A stretch of DNA of 14,741 bases from Actinomycetota bacterium (lineage in GTDB: Bacteria; Actinomycetota; Actinomycetes; Actinomycetales; Microbacteriaceae), in assembly GCA_009703465.1 (NCBI GenBank), contig WLGC01000006.1:1-14741 (forward strand), read 5' to 3'. The position numbers were made by a program, and so were the translations under genes. This document shows, in pieces, positions 1-7,606 of this stretch (positions within the stretch are counted from its first letter, which is position 1; the number at the start of each line of letters is the position of its first letter). The notes beneath the pieces are model-generated. The model had not been told where the DNA came from, made no database searches, and saw nothing but the letters and a program-made list of their open reading frames with translations.

Positions 1-147
1 CGTGTCCGTCACGTTGTTCGCGTGCCGTATGACCCAGCACTTGCCGCTGGATCAGTTATTAAGTTCAGTGACCTCAAGCCGGGAACTAGGCAAGCTGCCC
101 GCGAGCTAGCAGCGCTCGTAGTCGACGGATTAAACAATCCGGTCTAG
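1..147 (+). CDS. 3' end of a probable MinD/ParA-like P-loop ATPase (partial)
   Basis: An open frame enters from the window edge and ends at TAG 145-147, giving the last 48 residues of a protein whose start is outside the window. The readable tail contains HVVRVPYDPALAAGS followed by a leucine/alanine-rich helix (TRQAARELAALVVDGL). From memory this resembles the C-terminal end of actinobacterial MinD/ParA-type ATPases, in which a basic-hydrophobic strand R-(I/V)-P-(F/Y)-D-P and a terminal helix close the fold. No Walker motif or other catalytic residue lies in the visible part, so the assignment rests on tail similarity only. The next gene, def, starts 19 bp downstream on the same strand and could be co-transcribed. 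Confidence 0.5.
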   Translation, partial: RVRHVVRVPYDPALAAGSVIKFSDLKPGTRQAARELAALVVDGLNNPV

Positions 148-166
148 CTTCTAACGTCAAACCAAA

Positions 167-667
167 ATGCCAGTCAGGGAAATTCGTCTTTTTGGCGACC
201 CAGTTCTAAAAACTGTTTCAGATCCAGTTATTGAAATTGACGACAGAATAAAAAGCTTGGTCGAAGACCTGCTGGATACGACTAAAGTGCCCGGCCGAGC
301 TGGCGTGGCAGCGCCTCAAATCGGAGTCAACCTTAGGGTTTTTAGCTTTAACGTTGGCAATCAGGTTGGCTACCTAATTAATCCAATCATCAAAGAACTC
401 GGCGGTGCCATTGTTGATACTGAAGAGGGCTGCCTATCGCTTCCTGGACTATGGCACAAAACCCCAAGGTATGAAAAAGCAACTGCAACGGGAGTGAACT
501 TAGCCGGTGAGCATGTAGAGATTACTGGAACCGGATTAATGGCACAGGCCCTGCAGCACGAGTGCGATCACCTAGATGGTTTGGTCTACCTTGACCGGCT
601 CGAGGGGCAAGAGCGAAAGGATGCGCTAAAAATACTGCGAGCTTCTGACTGGTTTAATCAGGCCTAG
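167..667 (+). CDS. def: Peptide deformylase
   Basis: Removes the N-terminal formyl group from nascent proteins in the cytoplasm, using a bound metal (usually Fe2+). All three family motifs are present: GVAAPQIG (residues 46-53), EGCLSLP (87-93, metal ligand Cys89) and QHECDHLDG (130-138, ligands His131 and His135, catalytic Glu132). The 166-residue length fits a compact deformylase. ATG 167 is the natural start because the family begins with a short strand before the conserved DPVL motif, here at residues 11-14. No convincing Shine-Dalgarno is visible. A TAnnnT hexamer at 152-157 might give a transcript with a very short leader, but this is speculative. The gene follows a partial ATPase gene by 19 bp and converges on the acyl-CoA ligase gene with only 9 bp between stop codons. 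Confidence 0.96.
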   Translation: MPVREIRLFGDPVLKTVSDPVIEIDDRIKSLVEDLLDTTKVPGRAGVAAPQIGVNLRVFSFNVGNQVGYLINPIIKELGGAIVDTEEGCLSLPGLWHKTPRYEKATATGVNLAGEHVEITGTGLMAQALQHECDHLDGLVYLDRLEGQERKDALKILRASDWFNQA

Positions 668-676
668 TTTTGCTGA

Positions 677-2503
677 CTACTGCGCTTCAATCTCATTTGT
701 CGCTGGACCAGAACTGTAGATCTCTTCAATCGTCGGTGCAAAGTCGCGCATGACAACTTCTCGCTTGATTTTTAGCGATGGAGTTAGGTGGCCACTTTCT
801 TCACTGAGCTCTTGACCGAGTACCGCAAATTTTCTAATTGATTCTGCTCTAGAGAAATTTTTATTCACTCTATCTACCGCTATCTGCAGGGCCGCCAGAA
901 CCTTTGGCTCCTTGGCTGCCTGGGCGAGGGTTAGCGATTTACTTAGTCCATTATTCTCTAGCCAAATAGGCAGCATCTCACCGTCAAGTGATATAAGAGC
1001 CGAGACAAATGGGCGCTGGTCACCAATAACAACAGCTTGAGCCACTAGTGAATTTCCACGCAGTGGATCCTCCAGCGCGGCTGGGGCAACATTTTTTCCT
1101 CCGGCAGTGACAATCAATTCCTTTTTGCGTCCTGTGATGCTGATGAAGCCCTCTTCATCAATTTCGCCAATGTCTCCGGACTTAAACCATTCACCTTCAA
1201 ACGCCGCCTTTGTGGCTTCAGGATTTTTCCAATAGCCACGAAGTGTGTTGTTTCCGCGAAGCAGGATTTCTCCGTCTGGGGCAATTTTGATACCAGTACC
1301 TGGCAGCATCAGCCCAACTTTTCCAATCCTTAGATTCTTGGCCCGGCCAATCGAGGCAGGGGCGGTGGTTTCGGTTAGCCCATAACCCTCGAGCACAGTC
1401 AAGCCGATTGCCCGGTAAAAGTGCCCAAGCCTGGTGCCGAGTGGGCCACCCCCAGATATAGCGAACTTGACTCGGCCACCCATGGCAGCGCGAAGTTTTT
1501 TGTAAACCAACCGATCAAAAATGGCGAACTGAATTTTCAGCCCTAGCGATGGACCCTGCTTGGTATCTAGCGCCTTTGAGTAGGCAATCGCTGTGTAAGC
1601 GGCCTTCCTAAAAATTTTCCCCTTGCCGCCAGATTCTGCGCGTTGCTCTGCAGAGTTATAAACCTTTTCGAAAACTCGCGGCACTGCCAACAAGAAGTGC
1701 GGCTTAAAGCTTTGCATAGCTGCTGCAATTGTTTTTGTATCTGGCTGGTGACCAACCTTCACGCCACCGTGGACAGCAAGAACTGAGACAAATCTTGCGA
1801 AAACGTGAGCCAGCGGCAAGAACAGCAATGTGGTGTGCTTTGAATTAACCACATCAGGAAGTTCAAGGGTTGCATTTTTGCTCAATTCAACAAATCCTCG
1901 GTGCAACAGCTCGCAACCCTTTGGTTTTCCTGTGGTTCCGGAGGTGTAGATGATGGTTGCGAGATCAAAAAGACCAGATGTTTTTCTGCGGGTTTCCAAG
2001 TTTTCATTTGTAACGTCACGACCAAGTTTTTTTAGATTCTCTATCGCGCCGGAGTCAATAGTGAACACCTGACGACAAAGCGGAGCGCTCGACTTTATCT
2101 GCTCAAATCTTGATACGTGCTCATCGTTCTCAACGAAAAGAGCCACACAGTCGGCATCTGAAAGAATCCATTCAATTTGCGATGGTGCTGAGGTTTCATA
2201 AATTGGAACCGACACCGCGCCGGCGTACCAGATAGCAAAGTCGATCAGTGCCCACTCATATCTAGTACGGCTCATGATTCCAACGGCTTGACCTGGTTGA
2301 ACCCCTGAAGCGATAAGCCCCTTTGCTACCGAGACAACTTCCTGTTCAAATGCCTTTGCGGTGACATCCACCCAGACACCCGGGGTTTTTTCTATTGCGA
2401 ACAGGTTTAGCTCTGGAGTTGATTTCACGCGATTGCGAAGCAGATGGGTGATGTTCTCGGATGCATCGCTGACTACCAGCGGAGCGACGTCGTAGGTCTG
2501 CAT
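677..2503 (-). CDS. Long-chain fatty acid-CoA ligase (AMP-forming, FadD15-like)
   Basis: ANL-superfamily adenylating enzyme that activates a fatty acid to acyl-AMP and then acyl-CoA. Numbered from the ATG at 2503 (608 aa): ATP-binding motif YTSGTTGKPKG at 186-196, GYGLTETTA at 373-381, SGDIG at 442-446 (ribose-binding Asp), the hinge and GRKKELIVTAGGKN stretch from 458, and a C-terminal LTPSLKIKR at 573-581 that holds the expected catalytic lysine region. Length and the ITGRKKELIVTAGGKNV wording match bacterial long-chain acyl-CoA synthetases; actual chain-length preference cannot be read. A TTG at 2515 would add four residues, but GAGAGG at 2508-2513 looks like the Shine-Dalgarno for the ATG at 2503 and the TTG has none, so I chose the ATG. 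It is divergent from the glucokinase gene and convergent with def. Confidence 0.93.
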   Translation of the reverse strand: MQTYDVAPLVVSDASENITHLLRNRVKSTPELNLFAIEKTPGVWVDVTAKAFEQEVVSVAKGLIASGVQPGQAVGIMSRTRYEWALIDFAIWYAGAVSVPIYETSAPSQIEWILSDADCVALFVENDEHVSRFEQIKSSAPLCRQVFTIDSGAIENLKKLGRDVTNENLETRRKTSGLFDLATIIYTSGTTGKPKGCELLHRGFVELSKNATLELPDVVNSKHTTLLFLPLAHVFARFVSVLAVHGGVKVGHQPDTKTIAAAMQSFKPHFLLAVPRVFEKVYNSAEQRAESGGKGKIFRKAAYTAIAYSKALDTKQGPSLGLKIQFAIFDRLVYKKLRAAMGGRVKFAISGGGPLGTRLGHFYRAIGLTVLEGYGLTETTAPASIGRAKNLRIGKVGLMLPGTGIKIAPDGEILLRGNNTLRGYWKNPEATKAAFEGEWFKSGDIGEIDEEGFISITGRKKELIVTAGGKNVAPAALEDPLRGNSLVAQAVVIGDQRPFVSALISLDGEMLPIWLENNGLSKSLTLAQAAKEPKVLAALQIAVDRVNKNFSRAESIRKFAVLGQELSEESGHLTPSLKIKREVVMRDFAPTIEEIYSSGPATNEIEAQ

Positions 2504-2610
2504 GGGGCCTCTCAAGGGTCAAGTTCTTGCGCTAACTCTACTTGCGCAGCGGCTAAACTTCAGGGGGTTAAGTAGATTATTTAGATTTTTTTACCAATAA
2601 AGAGGGATTC
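2504..2610. promoter_or_regulatory. Divergent promoter region between acyl-CoA ligase and glucokinase genes
   Basis: These 107 bp separate two genes transcribed away from each other, so both promoters should lie here. On the plus strand two TAGATT hexamers (2573-2578 and 2582-2587, 9 bp apart) are possible -10 elements in an AT-rich stretch, but neither has a good -35 at standard spacing. On the minus strand CTGAAG, a 17-bp spacer and TAGAGT form a weak sigma-A-like pair. A purine-rich AAGAGGG a few bases before ATG 2611 is the likely ribosome binding site of the glucokinase gene. The presence of a promoter region is well supported by gene orientation; the exact elements are not. Confidence 0.4.
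2508..2513 (-). promoter_or_regulatory. Shine-Dalgarno of the acyl-CoA ligase gene
   Basis: On the minus strand this reads GAGAGG, four bases before the ATG at 2503. It lies inside the short extension that a TTG start at 2515 would create, and therefore argues for the ATG. The spacing is on the short side. Confidence 0.5.
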
Positions 2611-3567
2611 ATGCACTGCATCGGCATTGACATCGGTGGCACCAAGATAGCCGGGGCGCTGGTTGATGCTGGCGGCTCGGTGATTAGGCAGCAACGCCTG
2701 CCAACCCCGGCCAATGATCCAGATGCCCTAATTGACGCGGTCATTGGACTAATCGAAGAACTAGCCGAGGGTGAGGAAGTGCTTGGCGTTGGCGTTGCCG
2801 CGGCCGGCTTTATTGATGCTCAGCAGGCAAACATCATTTATGCGCCTAACCTTAGTTGGCGCAACGAGCCATTCAAATCCAAGCTTGAGGCGAAGCTATC
2901 GCTTCCAGTTGTAATTGAAAACGATGCCAACGCGGCAGCCTGGGCCGAGTATCGTTTTGGCGCCGGAGTCGGGTTTAGGCACATGGTGATGCTGACCATC
3001 GGCACCGGGGTAGGTGGTGCGGTAATCACCGATAGCAAAATGCTCAGAGGTGGTTTTGGAATTGCTGGAGAGCTCGGTCACCTAAGGATGGTGCCTAATG
3101 GTTTACTCTGTGGCTGCGGACAGAACGGCTGCCTGGAAGCCTACGCCTCGGGAACTGCACTTTTGAAGGCTGCAAAAGCACTGGCTTCCTCTAGTGATCC
3201 AGCCGGCCAAAGGCTCAGGGAATTGCAATCTGGAGGTCAGGAGCTTTCTGGGCAAGAGGTTTATTCGGCAATTCAAGAGGGAGATCCCGGTGCGCTTGGC
3301 CTGCTTCAGGAAATGGGCAGTTGGTTGGGTCAGGCAGTTGCGTCGCTGACAGCTGTATTGGATCCAGAAATTGTGGTGATTGGCGGAGGAGTAAGTGTTG
3401 CCGGTGATTTACTGCTCGATCCAATTAGATCCGCATACCTAGAGCACCTGCCGGCAAGGGGCTTTAGGCCCGAATTGAAGATTATCGCTGCCGAATTTGT
3501 CAATAATGCTGGAGTGGTTGGGGCAGCAGACCTCGCTCGCGTATCTTTGGCTCCAAAGGTAAACTGA
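2611..3567 (+). CDS. glk: ROK-family glucokinase
   Basis: Phosphorylates a hexose, most likely glucose to glucose 6-phosphate with ATP, feeding glycolysis. Seen in the 318-residue protein: phosphate-binding DIGGTK at 7-12; sugar-binding and catalytic segment ENDANAAA from 103 with the expected catalytic base Asp105; TIGTGVGGA at 129-137; GELGH at 153-157; and the ROK zinc signature CxCGxxGCxE with Cys167, Cys169 and Cys174, completed by His157. There is no N-terminal helix-turn-helix, so it is a kinase and not a ROK repressor. The size is that of Streptomyces GlkA-type enzymes. Sugar specificity (glucose versus another hexose) and a possible polyphosphate donor cannot be settled from motifs. 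It is the first gene of a plus-strand run with the acyltransferase and DAHP synthase genes. Confidence 0.9.
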   Translation: MHCIGIDIGGTKIAGALVDAGGSVIRQQRLPTPANDPDALIDAVIGLIEELAEGEEVLGVGVAAAGFIDAQQANIIYAPNLSWRNEPFKSKLEAKLSLPVVIENDANAAAWAEYRFGAGVGFRHMVMLTIGTGVGGAVITDSKMLRGGFGIAGELGHLRMVPNGLLCGCGQNGCLEAYASGTALLKAAKALASSSDPAGQRLRELQSGGQELSGQEVYSAIQEGDPGALGLLQEMGSWLGQAVASLTAVLDPEIVVIGGGVSVAGDLLLDPIRSAYLEHLPARGFRPELKIIAAEFVNNAGVVGAADLARVSLAPKVN

Positions 3568-3579
3568 GACCTTATTGCT

Positions 3580-3596
3580 CAATTGTGGCAATTGTG
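3580..3596 (+). repeat. Tandem CAATTGTG direct repeat
   Basis: CAATTGTG occurs at 3580-3587 and again at 3589-3596, a 9-bp period. Each copy holds the palindrome CAATTG. It lies in the 57-bp gap between the glucokinase and acyltransferase genes. No function is known to me; it may be chance or part of a local regulatory site. Confidence 0.4.
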
Positions 3597-3624
3597 CAGT
3601 TTGAGGTTTTGAAAGGGGTGCCCA

Positions 3625-4314
3625 ATGGCGTACTTCATTTTGAAAACCTTTGTGCTTGGACCACTGCTGAGGGTACTTTTTCGTCCTTGGGTTCGTGGCC
3701 TAGAAAACATCCCGAGCACAGGTCCAGTTATTTTGGCCAGCAACCACCTTTCTTTTTCAGACTCAATTTTTCTGCCGCTGCAATCACGTCGGCCGGTAGT
3801 TTTTTTAGCTAAGAGTGAATACTTCACTGGGCGTGGTCTCAAGGGCGCGCTGACCAGGTGGTTCTTCAAGGCCACCGGACAGCTACCTATTGATCGAAGC
3901 GGTGGCAAAGCCTCGGAGGCATCATTGAACACCGGGCTAAAAGTTCTTGGCCAAGGACAAGTCCTTGGTATTTACCCAGAGGGCACCAGAAGCCCCGACG
4001 GCCGACTTTACCGTGGGAGAACTGGAATTGCCCGCATGGTTCTTGAGTCAAAAGCCCCGGTGGTACCGGTTGCAATGATTGACACTGAGAAAGTTCAGCC
4101 AATTGGAAAGCGCCTACCAAGAATTCTGCGAATTGGAATCGTGGTTGGAACCCCGCTTGATTTTTCGCGTTTTGACGGCATGGAGGGAGATCGCATAGTT
4201 TTGCGCGCGGTCACCGATGAAATCATGTACGAACTTCGAAAGCTAAGCGGACAAGAATATGTTGATGCGTATGCTTCAACAGTTAAAGAAAAACAAGCTC
4301 GGCTAGTCAGGTAG
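3625..4314 (+). CDS. plsC: 1-acyl-sn-glycerol-3-phosphate acyltransferase (PlsC family)
   Basis: Transfers an acyl chain to lysophosphatidic acid to make phosphatidic acid at the inner face of the membrane, an early step of phospholipid synthesis. The 229-residue protein shows the acyltransferase blocks in order: NHLSFSD (40-46) with the catalytic pair His41 and Asp46, GQLPIDR (85-91), PEGTRSPDGRLYRGRTG (118-134) and VVPVAMI (146-152). The N-terminus is hydrophobic (residues 3-19) and may associate with membrane. ATG 3625 is preceded by AAAGGGG at good spacing. It is 57 bp after the glucokinase gene and 11 bp before the DAHP synthase gene. PlsC-family proteins sometimes use other acyl acceptors, so the exact substrate is inferred. 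Confidence 0.9.
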   Translation: MAYFILKTFVLGPLLRVLFRPWVRGLENIPSTGPVILASNHLSFSDSIFLPLQSRRPVVFLAKSEYFTGRGLKGALTRWFFKATGQLPIDRSGGKASEASLNTGLKVLGQGQVLGIYPEGTRSPDGRLYRGRTGIARMVLESKAPVVPVAMIDTEKVQPIGKRLPRILRIGIVVGTPLDFSRFDGMEGDRIVLRAVTDEIMYELRKLSGQEYVDAYASTVKEKQARLVR

Positions 4315-4325
4315 AAAGATAGAAA

Positions 4326-5687
4326 ATGAATGATCCAGTTGTAATTGCAGACCCAAAGGTCATCAGCGGACTCGATAACTACCTAAACATGCCTGCGGCA
4401 CAGCAGCCTAGTTGGCCTGATGCAGCGGCTGTAAAGTCAGTGCGTGAAGAGCTTGCCACACTTCCTCCACTAGTTTTTGCCGGTGAGGTAGATATTCTAA
4501 GAACTAGATTGGCTGCTGCTGCATCTGGTAAAGCATTCTTACTTCAAGGCGGCGATTGTGCGGAAACTTTTGCCGATGCAACCGCAGATCGTATTCGCTC
4601 TCGGGTAAAGACATTGTTACAAATGGCAGTTGTTTTAACTTACGGCGCTTCACTTCCGGTTATAAAAATGGGTCGTATGGCCGGGCAATTTGCAAAACCT
4701 CGATCCAGCGACACTGAAACACGCGGTGATGTGACTCTGCCGGCATACCGAGGAGACATCGTAAATGGATATGACTTCACTGAGCAGGCACGCACTCCAG
4801 ATCCAAAGCGCTTACTCAAGGCTTACAACACATCGGCATCAACTCTGAACCTAATTCGAGCATTTACCCAGGGTGGTTTTGCTGACCTTAGATCAGTGCA
4901 CGAGTGGAATCGTGGTTTTGCAAACAATCCGGCTAACGAGCGCTACCTATCTCTGGCTCAAGAGATCGATCGCGCCATAAAGTTCATGGCTGCCTGTGGT
5001 GCTGATTTCAACGAACTTCGTACCACAGAGTTCTACGTAAGCCACGAGGGATTGTTGATGGATTACGAGCGACCACTAACCAGAATCGACTCTCGCACCG
5101 GAAACCCCTACATCACTTCAGGGCACTTTATTTGGGTGGGCGAGCGAACCAGGCAAATGGATCACGCCCACATTGATTACCTATCCAGGGTCCGAAATCC
5201 AATTGGCGTAAAGCTTGGTCCAACAACTCAAGTGCAGGATGTAATTGAGCTAATTGAAAAACTTGATCCAGAACGTGAGCCAGGACGCCTAACTTTCATC
5301 ACTCGCATGGGTGCAGGAAAGATTCGCAATGAATTGCCTAAGTTGGTTGAAGCGGTTAGAGATTCAGATGCCAATCCACTGTGGGTGACTGACCCAATGC
5401 ACGGCAATGGCATCACGACAAAAAATGGTTACAAATCTCGCCGCTTTGATGATGTCATGGATGAGGTTCAAGGATTCTTTGAAGTACACCGTGCCGCCGG
5501 AACTTTCCCAGGGGGAGTCCACGTAGAGCTAACCGGGGACGATGTTACAGAGTGCCTAGGTGGATCCGAGCAGATTGACGAGGCTAGTCTTGAGTCCAGA
5601 TATGAATCTCTTTGCGACCCAAGGCTAAACCACATGCAATCTTTGGAATTGGCATTCTTGGTAGCAGAGCAGTTAGCAAAGCGCTAA
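4326..5687 (+). CDS. aroG: Class II 3-deoxy-7-phosphoheptulonate (DAHP) synthase
   Basis: Condenses phosphoenolpyruvate and erythrose 4-phosphate to DAHP, the first committed step of the shikimate pathway. The 453-residue protein is clearly of the class II (plant/mycobacterial) type: LLQGGDCAETF (72-82), KMGRMAGQFAKPRS (114-127), SHEGLLMDYERP (239-250), HFIWVGERTRQMDHAH (267-282) and WVTDPMHGNG (353-362). The four metal ligands known from the M. tuberculosis enzyme (Cys87, His369, Glu411, Asp441) align with Cys78, His359, Glu401 and Asp431 here. Length is close to the mycobacterial protein (about 462). It is the last gene of a plus-strand run, 11 bp after plsC with only a weak purine-rich leader. 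Its stop is 2 bp from the stop of the convergent kinase gene. Allosteric control by aromatic amino acids is known for the family but cannot be read here. Confidence 0.96.
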   Translation: MNDPVVIADPKVISGLDNYLNMPAAQQPSWPDAAAVKSVREELATLPPLVFAGEVDILRTRLAAAASGKAFLLQGGDCAETFADATADRIRSRVKTLLQMAVVLTYGASLPVIKMGRMAGQFAKPRSSDTETRGDVTLPAYRGDIVNGYDFTEQARTPDPKRLLKAYNTSASTLNLIRAFTQGGFADLRSVHEWNRGFANNPANERYLSLAQEIDRAIKFMAACGADFNELRTTEFYVSHEGLLMDYERPLTRIDSRTGNPYITSGHFIWVGERTRQMDHAHIDYLSRVRNPIGVKLGPTTQVQDVIELIEKLDPEREPGRLTFITRMGAGKIRNELPKLVEAVRDSDANPLWVTDPMHGNGITTKNGYKSRRFDDVMDEVQGFFEVHRAAGTFPGGVHVELTGDDVTECLGGSEQIDEASLESRYESLCDPRLNHMQSLELAFLVAEQLAKR

Positions 5688-5689
5688 AA

Positions 5690-7606
5690 CTACTTCGTCG
5701 AAATTGTTACCGAATCACCCACGCGAAGTTGGGTGTTGGCGGCAACGCTCTGTTTCTTTACTTTGACTATTCCCCAGCGGCTAGTTAGTTGATCGGTGTT
5801 CACCACAACCTGCAGTCCAAGCGCTTCCAAAGCAGTTTTAGCGGCGAGGACTGTTTGGCCAATCATGTTTGGAACTGCGACTAAATTCGGTCCCTTGGAA
5901 ACTAAAAGCGTAACCTCGGAACTTTTAGTGAGAGGTTCAACGAGCGGCACTAGTTTTATAACTTGCCCAGCTGGAACCGAGTCGTTGAATTCTTCTCTGA
6001 TTTCCTTGATAACTAAGCCAGAAGTTTCTATTGCCACAATTGCTGCAGCTTGAGTCATTCCGGCCACAGCCGGGACAGGCCCAAGCGAGAGCGAGAGATT
6101 GATTCTGCTGCCCTCCGGAATCTTGGTGCCATCTGCACCTAGGTGATCGAAAACTCTTCCAACGCTTGCTGGATCAAAAAAAGATTGAACCTCACCAAGC
6201 GAGAATCCTGCAGCCAACAACGCCTCGGTTGCTTCGGCAAGGTTCTTGCCGTTGAGAGTCGGAGCGGCAATAAGTCTTGGCCCACTTGAAGCATAGATTT
6301 TTATAGCTCCGCCGAAAAATAGTGAGCCGGCAGCTGGTTCAGTTCTAATAACCAGACCTTTGGCTACGGTCAAAGAATTCTCTTCAACAATTGCTATTTC
6401 AGCATTAAGTGGAGCCAGTGAAAGTTGGGCTTGATCAACAGTTCGACTTACTAGGTTTGGTATTGCCGCAAGTCCACCTGGTCCGCTGCTAAAAAACCAA
6501 CCGGCACCGCTGCCTAACAGCACAGCAAAAAGGCTTGCAATAAAAAACTTAGCGCCAACTCTTCTTTTGCCAAGGTTTTCCAAGCGACTTGGTTCCTCGG
6601 TGCCTAAATCCCAATTGTCAAAAATTTGAGTCTGCGCAAAATCTACTTGTCCATCAATAACCTGCGTCTGGTTTGGATCCTGCTTCAAATCCTGATCGGT
6701 TAGCCTAACTGTTCTATCAACCTCTGGGACACGCAGCGTGGTGTTTTTTCTACCAGCTTTTAGATCGGCTCTTGCTCTTTGCACCACGGAAAGCAATTCA
6801 ACTGCGTCACTTGGTCGATGTGCAGGCTCTCGGGCGCTTGCCCAAAGAACTAACTCATCTAACAGCGCCGGCACGTTTTGATTCAGACTGGACGGTGCCG
6901 GAACATTGTCATTGGCATGCTGATAGGCAACTTGAACCGCTTGCTCGCCCTCAAAGGGCTGCCTTCCAGTGAGCATCTCAAAAAGCATGATTCCAGCTGC
7001 GTAAACATCACTTCTTGCATCAGCAACTCCACGAAGTACCAGCTCAGGGGACAGGTAGGCCACTGTTCCAATCAGTGAGCCACTGCCGGTGTGATTGTCT
7101 ATGTCTCTGGCTAACCCAAAATCGCCTAGCTTGATTCTGCCATCGTCTGCCAAAAGGACATTTTCCGGCTTTAGGTCTCGATGTAAAATCCCTGCTCGGT
7201 GAGCTGCGGCAAGCCCTGCCAGCATTGGTTCGAAAAGTTCCAACGCGCGGTTGGCTTCAAGGGCACCAAAATCCTTGAGGGCGTCCCTCAAGTTTATCCC
7301 TGAGACATATTCCATCGCCATAAACGCCAGCTCGCCGTCTTGTCCCTGATCAAAGACATTCACCAGGTTTGGATGTGAAAGTTTTGCCGCAATTCGGGCC
7401 TCGCGAATGAATTTTTCCCTAAAAGAAACATCGATGGCTAGGTGGGGGTGAATAATTTTTAGCGCAACCTGACGCTCAAGACGATTATCGGTGGCGAGGT
7501 AAACAGTGGCCATCCCACCGCGCGCAACTAGTTTTTCAATCCGGTAGCGCTCACCAATTAATCTTCCGACTAATTCAGGCACCAGTTCCCGATCCGTTGT
7601 CTTCAC
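5690..7606 (-). CDS. pknL: PknL/PknB-type Ser/Thr protein kinase with four PASTA repeats
   Basis: Membrane receptor kinase of the eukaryotic-like family. Cytoplasmic kinase domain about 21-280: glycine-rich loop ARGGMATV (28-35), Lys50 in VALK, HRDLKPEN (142-149, catalytic Asp144), DFG (162-164), activation segment with Thr173 and Thr181 and SPE (186-188). A Thr-rich juxtamembrane linker follows (about 285-348), then one membrane helix (about 352-371) and four extracytoplasmic PASTA-like repeats (about 379-443, 446-510, 511-573, 576-638), which in this family bind peptidoglycan or muropeptides. It is named by context: it lies beside aroG and a divergent Rv2175c-like gene, as pknL does in mycobacteria. 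I recall mycobacterial PknL as much shorter and without PASTA repeats. The start is uncertain: GTG 7606 gives 638 aa and overlaps the LysM gene by 32 bp; GTG 7582 would remove eight residues and cut the overlap to 8 bp. Neither has a strong Shine-Dalgarno. Confidence 0.93.
   Translation of the reverse strand: MKTTDRELVPELVGRLIGERYRIEKLVARGGMATVYLATDNRLERQVALKIIHPHLAIDVSFREKFIREARIAAKLSHPNLVNVFDQGQDGELAFMAMEYVSGINLRDALKDFGALEANRALELFEPMLAGLAAAHRAGILHRDLKPENVLLADDGRIKLGDFGLARDIDNHTGSGSLIGTVAYLSPELVLRGVADARSDVYAAGIMLFEMLTGRQPFEGEQAVQVAYQHANDNVPAPSSLNQNVPALLDELVLWASAREPAHRPSDAVELLSVVQRARADLKAGRKNTTLRVPEVDRTVRLTDQDLKQDPNQTQVIDGQVDFAQTQIFDNWDLGTEEPSRLENLGKRRVGAKFFIASLFAVLLGSGAGWFFSSGPGGLAAIPNLVSRTVDQAQLSLAPLNAEIAIVEENSLTVAKGLVIRTEPAAGSLFFGGAIKIYASSGPRLIAAPTLNGKNLAEATEALLAAGFSLGEVQSFFDPASVGRVFDHLGADGTKIPEGSRINLSLSLGPVPAVAGMTQAAAIVAIETSGLVIKEIREEFNDSVPAGQVIKLVPLVEPLTKSSEVTLLVSKGPNLVAVPNMIGQTVLAAKTALEALGLQVVVNTDQLTSRWGIVKVKKQSVAANTQLRVGDSVTISTK

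Noticed and set aside
3579..3932. Minus-strand 117-codon open frame over the plsC 5' half.
   Set aside because: It is a shadow of plsC, whose motifs and ribosome binding site are clear; no motif or start signal supports the antisense frame.
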